From NCBI RefSeq assembly GCF_949628215.1, contig NW_027441273.1, forward strand, positions 1 through 64,000: 64,000 nt of DNA, given 5' to 3'. A program made the translations under genes and the position numbers. The DNA comes from Phalacrocorax aristotelis (lineage: Eukaryota > Chordata > Aves > Suliformes > Phalacrocoracidae). Under the pieces are notes generated by a model. The model made no database searches, was not told the DNA's origin, and was given only the letters and a program-made list of their open reading frames with translations. Of the stretch, positions 47,504 through 60,214 are shown piece after piece; positions within the stretch are counted from its first letter, which is position 1; the number at the start of each line of letters is the position of its first letter.

Positions 47504-49250
47504 TGAAAAAGAACACCTACTCCAGCCCACCAAGCACCGGTCACCTTGCCTGACTCACCTCCAGGGCCCAGATCACGCTCGGCTCATCGCTTAGCACCCT
47601 CGGATCACAAAAAAAAAAAAAAAAGAGTAAAACCCATAATGGAGCCCTATAGCCATCAGTCACATCTTCCCTCCAGTACTACACAGACTCATCTTCTTAC
47701 AGCGCTCCCCGGGCCCTCCTCCGTTGCCCTGCACGACTCATCCATCTGCACCTGGAAAAACAGCGTTACTGAACAAGTCACCTGGAGGCACAGCAACAGC
47801 TTAACCATTCCACAGCTCCTGCGCCCACATAGGAATACCATCTAGAGCCCAACTACAGCCTGCCGTTAAAGGAAATGCATTAAATCAAACGTTAAGCCCT
47901 CGCACGTACAAGCCGGAACAGCAAAAACACGGCACGCTCGCGCACCCAGGGCGCAGCCCGACGGAGGTCCACGCGCACCTCGCCGGTTTGATGCGGAGCC
48001 ACCCAGCATCCCTGCGAGCACAGCTGCAGGCGCAACAGCAGTTTCACCTACACCCATCTCGGCGCGCAGCGCTTCTGAAGCTTTAAGCTGAAAGCCCTAC
48101 CTTGACGCTTGGCCACACTAGAAGCGAGCCGTAGCTAGAACTCCACAGAAACACAGCAACACAAATTGCGCACCCACAGCGGCGACAGCTTCGCAGCTAT
48201 TTAGACCTGGAACAACAGAGAAAAGTAAAACAGCTTCATCACCCGCACAGGAAAAGCGGCAGACGGAGACAAAGGGTCAGCATTCATAGCCCTTACAGAA
48301 CGCAGGCGTTCTCTCTCCTTCCATTCCTAAACCCATCCCCACTTAGGTCTAAATATCGCAGCCCTGCTGTGGCAATAGCGAGAGCGGGGAACAAGAGCCC
48401 TGCCGCCGGCCGTTTGTGCAGCAGGACACAAAAACAGAGGGACATGTTTTGCCACGCACAACCCTGAATCTCCTGAAAATTTATGTTTACTAAAAATAGC
48501 CATTGGGAACATATTCCCAAAAACATTCGGCAATGAAACTTTTATGTGTTTGACACCCGCACATTTTTTGGGAACTTGCTATTTGCTTCCTGGTTTTGCT
48601 GGTCTTCCCTCAGAAATTCTACCTGCAGCCAAGTTATTCCCACCCGCCCGACCTCAAGCATTCACCTTCCTGGTATTACCAGCACATTGACACAGGCGAG
48701 CAACTTAACTGCTCTTCTAAAACTATCCAAATGACAATTACAGCCCTGAAAGAGGAGTGGAAGAGAAGAAAAGGAGAGATCAGGCAGCAAAAGTGCTCTG
48801 CAGGCTGCTGCCGGCCAACACTGCACTCTTTTGTTAAAGCCACCCCGCCCCCCCAAACGCAACCAAAAAAACCCCATGACTGTGGAATGCGTTTTTTTTT
48901 CTTTTCAGTAGTCCTTTTGGAGCTCATCCCTGTCTCAGCATCTTGTCTTGTCAGAGCATGAAGTGCAGATGATCTGTATCCCGATGACATTTGCATGGGA
49001 TTAATACATTTTCAGAAATAGACCAGATCCGTGAGACTCCTGTCACCTTTGTGGTTTTAACAATCGTAACTCAATTTTATCGACTGACACACTTGTGAGA
49101 ACTAATTAACTTTGAAACTTAGCCTCTCCTTGGGGAAAAAAACGTGTTAGACACCAAATGAAACCGATTCAGAGCTCCGAACCACGATGGAGCCGATAGA
49201 GCTGTTGTGACTTAGTTTGTATGATTAATTAATTGGTTAATAACTATCCT
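47501..49250. other. Intergenic or intronic DNA, no gene recognised
   Basis: Mixed composition. Contains a run of 16 A at 47609-47624, possibly the tail of an old retrocopy, and homopolymer stretches near 48893. Several splice-like signals but no convincing coding exon. Confidence 0.5.
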
Positions 49251-50800
49251 AAGCAGCACAGAAAGAAGAGCTGGACCCAAAGAGGGTGCGCTGCGCTGGA
49301 TCCAAAAAGCACCCTTCCTCCAGAGACCCGCCTCAGGTGGCGAGTTCGCTCTGGTGCATGCCGGCCTCCCGAACTTCGGGGTCCGATGTGACCGGACCCC
49401 CACCTCCGGGGAGGGTCCTCGTACCCTGCCCAACCCCTGCTTTCCCCTGCAGCCCCCAATGCCCCCACCCCCCAGCCTGCACAAGCAGCCAAACCGGCTG
49501 CTGCTTTTGGCCCCCAAACCAGCTCACTTTGGGACCGGTTCTGAGCCAAAAAGCCCAGCTGCTGAGCCTGTTCTCAAGTCCCAAAAATGCAGCACTTGAC
49601 CTCTGCTCCTCAGCCCAAAACCACACGACTTAGTCCCCTCGGTCAGGCCCTCAAAACGCACGACTCGATCTGTTTCAGGGCCCCGGCGTCAGCCACAGGA
49701 GCCTGCTCTCAAGGCCCAGGAACAGAAGAGCTGTGCTCTCCCCGTTCAGGGACCAAACCAGCTGAGCCTGGCTGCGTCCCGGCCCCCTCCGCAGTCCCCA
49801 CGGGCAACGCTCAGGGGCGCGGAGAGCGCAGCCACCCCACAGCCCTGCACCCCCACGGCCCACGCGGGCACTGTCGGGGAGGCCTTGGGAACTGAACTGC
49901 GCGGGCCCGGCCCCGCACCCCGGCGGGGCAGCCCAGCGCCGGCCCGGCAGCGCTTTCTTCCTGCTCTCGCAGGCCGCGTTTCCCCGGCAGCGCCGGGCCC
50001 GCACCCCAACCCCACAGGGGGCCGGGCCCAGCCCGCCTCCAGCAAACCGCGGCGGCAGCAGCCACGGTCCTTGCCTGCCTCGCGGGCAAGGGGGGACCCG
50101 CCCGGCACCACAGGAGCCCCCGCCGGGGTCGCCGCCGCCGCCCGACCCCGACGAGGAGCAGCCGAGAGCCGGGTGGGGCTGCCCCTACTTCCCCACGGCC
50201 GGGCACGGGCTCGGCCCCAAAACCCAACCACCGACCCACGAAATCGCTCGGCCCGGGGCCACTGCTGCCCGCAACCCCCCCCCCGGGGACTCCGCGGACC
50301 GGGAGGCCCCACAGCCGAAACCCGCCGACCCACAGCGCGCCCGGCCACGCGGCTCCTCACCTGCCCCCCGGCGCGGCTCCGGCTGCCCCACGGCCCGGCA
50401 CGGAGCCGAACCCGGCCACCGGACCATCCGCCGCCCCCCCAACGCTCCGGGATGGTTCTCGTCCCTTTTCGCTCTGACGCCTCGAGCCGAGCCGGCCCCG
50501 CTCCTCCGAGCTACCGGCGGTGCCCGCTCGGCTGCTCGGGGCCAGGCCCTGTTCTCGCCCAGCCGCGAGAAGCCGCCCCGGGGTCTCCTCGGTGCGTCCA
50601 GCCCCGTGCCGTGCCGGAGCGGGGAGAGCCGGGTACGAGCGCGGAGCCCTGGGGCAGGGGTTGCCCCAGTGCCGCCGACTGTGTGGGGGTGTGTCGTCCC
50701 CCCCCGCCCCACGCGGGGGGCGCACACACGGTACACCCGCGGGGCAGGGGCATCCCCGGGGAGCCGTGCAGCCGGGCTGCGCCGTAGGAGGGAAGGGTGA
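49251..50800. promoter_or_regulatory. GC-rich CpG-island-like region 1
   Basis: Very GC- and CpG-rich from about 49,700 to 50,780, with long frames open on both strands, the signature of composition and not of coding. Probably a promoter island; direction and gene unknown. Confidence 0.5.
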
Positions 50801-51720
50801 TGTTGGTTTCCCATTTTCCCCGCAGCCTGATCCTCCCCCTCCCCCGTACTGAGTCGCCCCCCCCCCGCCCACCCCTTCCCGCGCGTTACAGCCCGCGAAA
50901 AAGCTTTTAACAACCCGATCGACAACACTCCCTTTATCCCTCTTCCAGCAGGAGCAGCGAGAGATTAAGCCAACTGCAGCAGAGAGGAAGAAGGCAAGGA
51001 GAGCCTTTTCAAGCAAGGGCAGGACAAAAATGCACGGCGTGGACAGGCACAGGAGAGGCTGCATTATCTGGAAAGCACAACACCTCCCCAACGGCAGAAA
51101 ATAAGGAACGAATCGTTTCCAAGGAGCTGCAGCAGACGAATCACCTTTTTCTTTATTGCTCTCCTGCCCTTTGTTATCCAAAGCGATAGGCTTCACCACC
51201 GGGCAGAAAATATCTGCCTAGATTTACACGGACAACCAGAAACAATCAAGCCACCCAGGAAAAAGTTCACAGCAGAGGTATAACACATCAGCAGCTAAAA
51301 CATTTGTTACGCAGGCACAACTAGGCACTAAACAAAGGCTTTCCAACACTGGAGGTCTAGAACAGGTAGACATTAGCACAGAAGCTCAAGGGGCTCTGTC
51401 ACCCTGCACAAATCTCCCCGTGCCTACACACGCACACGTTCAGAAGTTATTTATCAGAAAACGCCCAACTGAGCCATTTGCCACAGTCACCAGACTCACG
51501 ACGTGATAACACGACATGACACACGAGGTGGGCTCAGAGTTTTAAGGCAAAAATACCTCCCCCGCCCCCCACCCGAGATCTTTCAGGCTCCGGACCTGCC
51601 ATCTCCCCGCACCAAACCTACCCGGCCAAAGGGTTTCAGGTGGCCCAAAACACAGTACACAGAAAATAGACGGGGAAAGCCCTACATTGTGCAAAAGGGA
51701 ACGATGCCCGACCAGGGCTT
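50801..51720. other. Region between CpG islands, no gene recognised
   Basis: AT-richer than its flanks. A minus-strand frame continuing to 51199 includes a Cys/Leu-rich stretch, but no family is recognised. Confidence 0.4.
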
Positions 51721-51723
51721 CTC

Positions 51724-52247
51724 TGCGGGGCCCGGGCCCGGCCCGGAGCCGCCCCCCCCCCCACCCCGGCGCGGGCCCCGGCCCGGCCCGGAGCCGCCCC
51801 CCCCCCCACCCCGGCGCGGGCCCCGGCCCGGCACGGAGCCGCCCCCCCCCCCCACCCCGGCGCGGGCCCCGGCCCGGCACGGAGCCGCCCCCCCCCCCCA
51901 CCCCGGCGCGGGCCCCGGCCCGGCACGGAGCCGCCCCCCCCCCCACCCCGGCGCGGGCCCCGGCCCGGCACGGAGCCGCCCCCCCCCCCACCCCGGCGCG
52001 GGCCCCGGCCCGGCACGGAGCCGCCCCCCCCCCCACCCCGGCGCGGGCCCCGGCCCGGCACGGAGCCGCCCCCCCCCACCCCGGCGCGGGCCCCGGCCCG
52101 GCACGGAGCCGCCCCCCCCCACCCCGGCCCGGGCCCGGGCCCGGCACGGAGCCGCCCCCCCCCCCACCCCGGCGCGGGCCCGGGCCCGGCACGGAGCCGC
52201 CCCCCCCCCACCCCGGCCCGGGCCCGGGCCCGGCACGGAGCCTCCAC
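51724..52247. repeat. C-rich minisatellite, period 43-46 bp, about 12 copies
   Basis: CGGAGCC recurs at 51744, 51789, 51834, 51880, 51926, 51971, 52016, 52061, 52104, 52147, 52192 and 52236. Each unit has a C-run of variable length, CACCCCGGC(G/C)CGGGCC and GGGCCCGGC. The variable C-runs suggest slippage. The minus strand has repeated G-runs able to form G-quadruplexes. Confidence 0.9.
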
Positions 52248-52249
52248 CG

Positions 52250-53130
52250 CTGCCCGAACTCACTCACCAGCGCTCTCCGGCCCCTGGCCACGGCCGCGCT
52301 GCTCTCCCAGGCGGCTGCCGCAGGCGAGGGTCGGGCGCTGCCAGGCCTCCAGGAGTCCTGAGGAGCTGGCGGCCACCGCAGGGGATGGCTGCCTGCGGTC
52401 GGACTGCCGCGGCGCTCCCCGCCCAGCTCCGAGCAGTCTCCGCCGGCCACGGGCTTCCCACGCCGGGCCGCAGAGGGGCCCCGGCACCGCAAAGAGACAC
52501 CTCGCGGCGCAGCCGCCCCACGCACCGCTCCCACCTCCGCTCCACCGCGCTGCGCCACCGGAAGCCGGAGCCCCGCGGGGCGGCCCTTAGAGGGCGGCCG
52601 GAAGGACCGGCCCCCACCGGCCCCTCCCCCGCGCCGGACCGCCCCCGCGCCCAGCCGTTGAGCGCCAGCGCCCCCTGCTGGCCGGGCCGCGCTCAGCTCG
52701 CGAGGGCGCCGTGGGCCGGGCGGGGGGGGACGCGCCGGCTCGGGGCCAGCTCCTTTCGGGGCGAGCGAGCGAGCGGGAAACCCCTGCGGGCCCCGGTCAC
52801 GGCCGGGCAGAGCCGCGCGCCCTCCGAGAGCTGCTCAACGGGGCTGCCCCTCGTGACACATACCGAGCCGTCCGCGACGGGAGCGAGCAGAGGAGGAAGG
52901 GGCCGGCGGCCGCGGGGCCCCGGCCGCAGGCACGGCGGGGGGGTGGGGGGCTGGGGCCCGTGGGGCCGCCCTGCTGGGTCACTGCCCTGCGCCGCACCGC
53001 GCTGGGGGCTGGGGCCCGACCGGCGCCGGGGGACCGGGGGCAGCCACGAGCAGAGGGCCTGAGCTTAGCCACGGCCAGCAGAACACCCCGAAGCGTGAGA
53101 CGCTGCAAGGCCAAGGTGGTCCTTGGCAAT
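52250..53130. promoter_or_regulatory. GC-rich CpG-island promoter region 2
   Basis: CpG-dense DNA with two CCGGAAG ETS-type motifs (near 52558 and 52600) and a CTCF-type site (52668-52682). A strong minus-strand splice donor GCTG/GTGAGTGAG near 52268 would end a minus-strand first exon. No TATA box and no recognisable first-exon protein. Confidence 0.6.
52668..52682 (-). promoter_or_regulatory. CTCF-type binding site
   Basis: GCGCCCCCTGCTGGC; its reverse complement GCCAGCAGGGGGCGC fits the CTCF core consensus at every position. Lies beside the C-rich minisatellite and promoter region 2. Confidence 0.75.
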
Positions 53131-56100
53131 GGGGGCGCCTGGGCTCGGCCTCCGCCTTACCCGTCCTGGGTCTGCGTGGCGTTCCAGGGGAATGGTGTTT
53201 TCCTTGTGCGGAAGGTGGGCTGGCCGGTCGGCCGTGCCCCGGTCGTTACCGATACTGCCAAAGGCGCTCGCACGCTCTGGCCCATTACTGCTGCGGTGCC
53301 GCGCCGTAGCAGAAAGAAGAGGTGTTGTGTTATCTCACAAAAAGCCTCCTATGGTCAGTTGAAGAAATAACCTCTTTCCGTGGCACTGGCTCTTTTCGTA
53401 CAGTCCATAGCCGGCTTTCGGCTTTTGTCTTTACAGCATTCAGTTTGCTTTCTGCCAAGCTTTCTACCTGCTGTGAAACATTTGGATGGTTTTTTCTTGT
53501 TGGTTTTTTTTTCCCCTACTTGCTCCACAACTCCCACACCAACCACCCAGCGCGGCTCGCCTTTCAGCCCCCAGACCCAGGAGCCTTGCCCTGGGACGGC
53601 CCTTACATGTCAGCAGAGTTGTTCCAGCTCTCACCCTGTCCCTACCCAGCTGAGGACGTCTGTGTCCGTGGGAGGCACCCAGAAACTCCCCCTGCTGCGT
53701 GGCAGTCCCCTGCCCCGTCAGAGAAAACTGCGGCAATATCGGCTAAATTTAAAAGCGTCGGCAGGAGGTGCAGAATACGTAAATAAAGCGGCGGTTGGCT
53801 GCCGGGTATGGGTGCAATATAAATACATTTTGTTTATAGGCCTTCGTGCCTATTCAGCGTTGAACGGCACCGCAGCCCACCCAGCCCGGGGCTCGGAGAA
53901 GGGTCTCTCCAAGGGCACAACCTAAGGCAGCGCAGGAAGCCCAGCTGCCACGCTCCCAGTCGCTACGGGACGCTCGCTTACAGTTACACTAACGAGGGTA
54001 CGGATGAGGCTGGAACTAGCAGAAATGCTGACTCTTCTGGCCTTTTATTTGTGGAAGGTACAGCGCGCGAGCCTCGGCGGCTCACAGGAGAAGCGTGCAG
54101 TGCTGCCTGACTCTCATTCTCAGCTCACGTACTACTGCCAAAGCTCCTGCCCTGTGCTGTGCCAGATGCCGGCTGGCGTGAGCGCCTGGGCTCCTGAGGG
54201 ACCCCCTTGTCCTGAGAGCCAGAAGTACTCACTTCCCTTTGCATGAGGCCTGTAGGAGATATACCCTGCAATTTTAAAAATCTGTATCAAACGTGGCAGA
54301 CTCAAAAGAGGGCATTTTTAAAAAGGCAGGTTTGTTTTCTTTGTTAACTTTACGATCTACAGCCTAGCAAAGAGCTCCCTTTCAGTGTCAGTCGCTTGGC
54401 TTTCTCCCCTACTGACGAGGTCCCAGCCTCCCGGTGAGATCTCGCTGGAGATATTCTCAGTTTCCCTCGAGTACGTGGCTGCCCTGGCCCGAGGCCAGCG
54501 AAGAAGCTGACTTTGCCCGTGCCTGAATCAGCAACACGTCCAGCAGGCGACTTGCAGAGCCCAGGGAACCCTCGTAAAGAGGTTTGGGGGTGGGGCGCGC
54601 CACATCTGTGGCATCGGCCGTGGGAAAGGACCGGCGCAGTAAAACAGGTGGGTGAAACCGCGGTGCGCGCCAATACGTGCTGCTGCCTGGGGCATCGCTT
54701 TGCTGCGGGTCAAGTCAGATGCTCTCTGTAAGAGCGAGTCAGGGTAAAGGCAGCAGCAGATTTCTTTTCTGCTCATTTTAACAAAGGCTGGACGGAGCCC
54801 ATAGAGGAAGGCACTACGCGTCTTGCTGGGTTTGTTTCCCTGCCTTCTCGTAAGCTGTCGCGGAAACTTGCACGAGGAAAGCCTGTGCAAGCTGATGATG
54901 ACAGCCACACACGGTTGAAGAGGGAGCAGATGGTGAGAGCAGAGGTACGCGCTCAGGCTGTGCGCTGGAAGCTAATGCTAATGCTGCAAAATAAAGAGTG
55001 GATTTTCTTTTTTGGGTTTAGGTGAGCGCTAAACATTACATGTGCGTGTGTGCGTGTGTCTCTCGCAGGTTTTTGTCATACACCCCACCCTCCCACCCCA
55101 AAAAAACAACCCACACATGCCACGTGTTAAACAGTGGTTTTCCATTGTACTTAGACGTGCTTACATAGGTGTGTTGGTTTGTTACTTTTTTTTAATGCAG
55201 AAACAGCAATACGATAGATTTAATACAGCTAGCAGTTAGACGGGTGTAGCTTTAGAGCGTCGGCTGTTTACAAAGCAACTGCACACCTTCTTTAACTCAC
55301 AGTTTAAACAAATGAACTTGCAGTGCATCACACGTGCTTTGTACAGTCACGTTCCACACGGCAGGTCAGATGCTTCACCCTGCCTTGTCCTTGTTCCCCC
55401 GACTCCGACGGGACCGCCGAGGCCATCCTGGGGACAGCGCCGCTTTCTAGCAGCTGGGTTGCTTGCCTGGACGCCCCACAGACAAACAATCATTTCCCCA
55501 CTGAACCTCTTCTCAAATATTTTCCTACCCCTGCAGGCCCCACGTCCTTTGGTTCATATTTCCTTTTTTCCGGGCTTTATGCACAGGACCGATGATTTCC
55601 AGAAATAGAAACAGAGGCTGATTCAGTCCAGGCTAAACATTCTCTGACCTAAACCAAACTGCCTTCGAAGAGATAGCTGTACTGTAGGCACCACCTCGGG
55701 AACAGAAGTTGCCCTGTCATAAAAAAAAAAAAAAAAAAAAGAAGGAAAACAAGGCGTTTCAGGCTGAGGAGGCTGAACGGTGTGCTGGGGGCGGTGGGGA
55801 GTTGGAAAGAAACAGTTCAGACGATCAGAGCGAGCTTAGCGTTGCAAAGCGTGCCATTATTTTTAATTTGGCAGTCAGAAGAAAATAGATTCCGACACTG
55901 ATTTCCTGTGTGCTGCGGGAGTTCTCGCCTCAGCATTCCTGTGCACCATTTTACTTTTGTGTCCCGTCTGCTTTGCTTTTGCATTGTAGCTCTCCGGTTC
56001 TAGCTACGCTTCCCACCACCCCCGTTACTCTTTGACAAGCCCAGCTCTCACTGCGCTTCCCTTCCCGTATGCGCGTGCAGGGAAAAGCCCGCGCGTCTGC

Positions 56101-57500
56101 CACTACAGGACACGCTCTGGGAGGCAGGAGAGATGACGACGCTCCCTGACAGAGGACACAGCTGAGGGGCGGTCCGCCGGGGCTGGGGAGATGGCAGCAC
56201 CTTCCCTCAGCTGCCCCATCCGAGCACGGGTGCAGGTGAGCACTGAGGAGAGACAAGCAGGCAGGAGCCGCAGAGCGAGAGAGAAAATAAAATTCACGGG
56301 TGGGTGCTACTTGCGTCTCATTTTTAGCGCAAGGGATGAATTCTCAGCACCTTCTTGGAGCTGCCCCTTTGGGACTCACGGAGAAGAGGGAGGTTGGCCA
56401 CGCGGTGCAGCCCAGCTCTGCTTCCCCTAAATGGTTTTACTGTTCAGGTGTTGCCCTAATCTGGCCGGTACCCCTGCAAAGAGTTTGGGATTTCTGCTGC
56501 CTCTCCGGGCCAGCCGCAGACCCTGACTTCATCGCAGCGAATGACCCTGCACTCCTCAGAGCGGTTGCCGAGTCACATCCCGCTGCCTTCCCTGCAGAAC
56601 TGGAGACCCTTTTTCAGCCCTTGCCCCCTCTTCTCTCAGCTCGTTGCCCATCCCTTTTTCAGGGCCAGCACCGATCCTGCCTCCAGCTCGCCCTGTCTCC
56701 ACCTGCGAGCGCCCAACACGAGCTAAATGTCTCCTCAAGGATGCACGGAAGAGACGCGCAGGCAACCCAGCACAGACCCCCTGCAAACATCTTCTTTCCA
56801 TTTTCTTTCCTCTCCTGACACGAAGAGATGACTTAGGAAAAAGCGTACTGCTCACACTTCACCTGCACTGCTTCTACTTTCACTTTCGCTCTCCTTGGCA
56901 GTAATTAATAGCGGTGGTTGGGGAGGGCTGGGGCATTCCCCCAAAGCGGCTGCAGTTACATCCGGGCGGTTGTGGCACTCCATTAGCTTTGTCATTTTAA
57001 ATCTAAATCTTCTGGAATTGTTAGTTCTCGTCAGGAATCACCCGCACCTGCAAATTTTCTTAATGCCTACGCTTGAACCCAGCCACTGTTTAACAGCTCA
57101 CCTTTATTTCTGTTCATTTAAGAATCTAAAGCTTCGTTTACTGCTTGGGTTGGAAGCAGGAGCTGTCGCTGCCTCTGAACTTTCTAACAGCCCTGTTACA
57201 ATTTCAGTATTACCCACTCCCAATTTAGCTTTCCAGTTCAATTTTCATTGTAGATTCTAAAACTGTCCTTATTTTGTTTCTGATCAGGAGTCATTAATGC
57301 CTGCAGTTGATGTAATAACGGCTGTATTTAGATTGAGCTATTAATGACTCGCAACTCTATTTATGGCATAAAAAAGGACTGCCTTTATTTTTTTTTTAAT
57401 TACAGATTAGGAATAATGACTGCCTGGTTTGCTCAGTAATAGCTGCGATTAAATTTAGTCACGACTCCTCCCTAAATAAAATGTATTTATTTGCACTCTA
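53131..57500. other. Non-coding DNA, no gene recognised
   Basis: About 4.4 kb of mixed composition without a frame I can tie to a protein. Contains AATAAA at 53782 and 54992, a run of 20 A at 55721-55740, and AT-rich text from about 57260 to 57490 with an inverted repeat (separate entry). Could be intron or intergenic DNA. Confidence 0.45.
57288..57350. other. Inverted repeat GAGTCATTAAT / ATTAATGACTC
   Basis: Perfect 11-bp arms at 57288-57298 and 57340-57350, with a 41-bp loop, in AT-rich DNA next to CpG-rich DNA. The arms contain AP-1-like and homeobox-like half sites; function unknown. Confidence 0.5.
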
Positions 57501-58160
57501 ACAATTTAACCTTCCCTTTACCGGTCAGGGGCACCGACAAGTGCCCGTGCGTACCTCCGCTCCCCCTGCGCCGGCTCCCCAGGGAACAGCCTCTTACCCT
57601 GACCAGAGCCTGCAGCGGCCCGTTGTCGTCCCAGCTCCTCGCCCTCGAGAAAGCGGCCGCCTGAAGCGGCGGCAGATCCGCTGCTGCCCAAAGGGGACGG
57701 AAATGGCGCGGGGTAAATGATAATATGAAATGATAAATGAATGAAATGATCTCACAAGGGGGAAGAAAACCAGCAAAGCAAAAAACAAACCCCAAACAGA
57801 ACACCATACCACTAAACCGTCTCACCGCCCCCTCAGCGCCCGAAACAACATCCCGGGAGAAAAAAAGCACAGCAGGCCACAAGGGACCTTTCTAGTACAG
57901 ATGCTGCCAAAGAGTGCCAAGCTCTGGAATCCTTACCTCAGGCAACGCCTCCGCTTCTCTAAACGCCAGAGCACGCCTGCCCGGGGGGCTGAGACAGCCC
58001 CAAAGCTGCGACCGCCCGAGGGAACACGGGAGCACCGACGGCAGAGAAGCCCAGGGGCAGCAAGAGCTGCCCGAGCCCCGGCTGGGGCTCTTCGACCCCC
58101 GGGCCCCGCCCCCGCCCTTCCCACAGCGCCCCGCAAAAGGGGCGGGCCGAGCCCCCCCGA
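57501..58160. other. GC-rich stretch before the NRF1 minisatellite
   Basis: Moderately to strongly GC-rich, especially after 57,950. No gene recognised; possible start of a CpG island that includes the minisatellite. Confidence 0.4.
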
Positions 58161-60110
58161 GGGATGAAGGCTCGCAGGGTGGCAGCAGAGAGCAAAGTGC
58201 ACCACACAGCACCAAAGTGGGTGGGTGGGGCCAGGTGGGTCGGACATCAGACGGCCCGCCTGCCCATCGCCGGGGGCAGGGCCCGTTGCTAAGAGCGTGG
58301 CGAGGGGTATCAGGACCGCCCTCAACGGGCTATCGCAAGGGGTCAACACCTGTCGCTAGGGGCTGTGCCTACACGGTTCCGGCCCCCACGGTGACGTCAC
58401 CACGTAGCGTGCGGGGGGTCACTAAGTGGCGTGGAGAAGTGAGCGCGGCAAAATGTCGCTACAGCCCGTGCACGGCTGCTGGCTGCAGTACCGCAGTTTG
58501 GTCGCACGGTGGCAGCAGAGAGCAGAAAAGGTCGCCACTGCGCATGCGCGGCTGCCCACATGCACTACGAGGGCTTGGGCACTCGGTGGAAGTAGGGGGC
58601 AGAAAATAAAGCGCCACCGCGCATACGGAACTGCCTGGCTGCAGTACCGGCATCTGCTTGCACGGTGGCAGCAGCGACCAGAGGAAAACTTCACCCTCGG
58701 GAACGGGCAGCTTCCCGTCTGCAGTACCCGGTTTTGATCGACCGGTGACTGCCGCGATCGGGTAAGGGGCGGGTGGAAATCTCTACCAGGGTAGCGCAGC
58801 TCCCGCCTGCAGTCCCGGGGTTCGGTCGCTTGGTGGAAGCAGCGAGCAGAAAACGAAAGGTGGCCACTGCGCATGCGCGGCTGCCCACCTGCAGTGCCGC
58901 TGTTTGATCGCACGGTGGCAGCAGAGAGCAGAAAGAGACGCCACTGCGCATGCGCGGCCGCCCACCTGCAGTACCGCGGTCTGATCGCACGGTGGCAGCA
59001 GAGAGCATAAAGAGACGCCACTGCGCATGCGCGGCTGCCCACCTGCAGTACCGCTGTTTGGTCGCACGGTGGCAGCAGAGAGCAGAAAGACGCGCCACTG
59101 CGCATGCGCGGCTACCCACCTGCAGTACCGCGGTCTGATCGCACGGTGGCAGCAGAGAGCAGAAAGAAGCGCCACTGCGCATGCGCGGCTCCCCACCTGC
59201 AGTACCGCGGTTTGATCGCACGGTGGCAGCAGAGAGCAGAAAAGGCGGCACTGCGCATGCGCGGCTGCCCACCTGCACTGCGAGCGTTTGGGCGGTCGGT
59301 GGAAGCAGGGGCAGAAAGTAAAGCGCCACTGTGCATACGGAACTGCCTGGCTGCAGTACCGGCATCTGCTTGCACGGTGGCAGCAGCGACCAGCGGAAAA
59401 ACTTCACCGTCGGGAACGGGCGGCTGCCCGTCTGCAGTACCCGGTTTTGATCGCTCGGTGACTGCCGCGAGCAGGGTAGCGCAGCTCCCCCCCCGTGCTG
59501 TTCAGCGGTTCGGTCGCTCGGTGGCAGGAGCGAGCACAAAAAGGCGCCACTGCGCATGCGCGGCCGCCCACCTGCAGTACCGCGGTTTGGTCGCACGGTG
59601 GCAGCAGAGAGCGAAAAGGGGCCACTGCGCATGCGCGGCCGCCCACCTGCAGTACCGCGGTTTGATCGCACGGTGGCAGCAGCGAGCACCAAAAGGCGCC
59701 ACTGCGCATGCGCAGCTGCCCACCTGCACTGCGAGCGTTTGGGCGGTCGGTGGAAGCAGGGGCAGAAAGTAAAGCGCCACTGTGCATACGGAACTGCCTG
59801 GCTGCAGTACCGGCATCTGCTTGCACGGTGGCAGCAGCGACCAGCGAAAAAACGTCACCGTCGGGAACGGGCGGCTGCCCGTCTGCAGTACCCGGTTTTG
59901 AGCGCTCGGTGACTGCCGCGAGCAGGGTAGCGCAGCTGGCCCCCGCTGTTCCGCGGTTCGGTCGCTCGGTGGCAGCAGCGAGCAGTGACACATCGTCGCC
60001 ACTGCGCATGCGTCTGTTCCGGGTGCAGTACCGCACTTTGGCCGCACGGTGTCAGCAGGGTCGACCATCGCCACTCCGCATGCGCGATTGCCGGCTGCCG
60101 TAGCACAGCA
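58160..60110 (+). repeat. About 77-bp minisatellite of NRF1-type sites
   Basis: Unit: CACTGCGCATGCGCGGC, CCCACCTGCAGTACCGCGG, TTTGATCGCACGGTGGCAG, CAGAGAGCAGAAA. TGCGCATGCGC occurs at about 58540, 58868, 58945, 59022, 59100, 59177, 59252, 59551, 59627 and 59703, mostly 75-78 bp apart, with degenerate copies at 58618, 59331, 59782, 60003 and 60076. This palindrome matches the NRF1 (nuclear respiratory factor 1) consensus. A second block type (ACTGCCTGGCTGCAGTACCG ... GTGACTGCCGCGA) recurs at about 58630, 59340 and 59790, so there is also a longer-range order. Confidence 0.88.
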
Positions 60111-60214
60111 CGGCGGCAGCGGCACGATCTCCGTGACTCTTCTCTGGGGCAAGACCCGCGCCGGCTCTGGGTCACGTTCGCCGGGATAACGGAACTGTTA
60201 CTGCGTGCGCAGAG

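Noticed and set aside
51503-53062. 519-codon plus-strand frame
   Set aside because: It runs through the C-rich minisatellite, and minus-strand frames of similar length overlap it. Pro-rich repeat translation without any known domain.
54004-54246. 80-codon frame with a hydrophobic start
   Set aside because: No domain, no clear exon borders, and length expected by chance.
59205-59225. tRNA B-box-like GGTTTGATCGC in the minisatellite
   Set aside because: Two or more mismatches to the B-box, no A-box at the right distance and no cloverleaf.
58160-60110. CRISPR-like array
   Set aside because: Repeats are direct tandem copies with repeated, not unique, spacers, in vertebrate DNA; it is a minisatellite.
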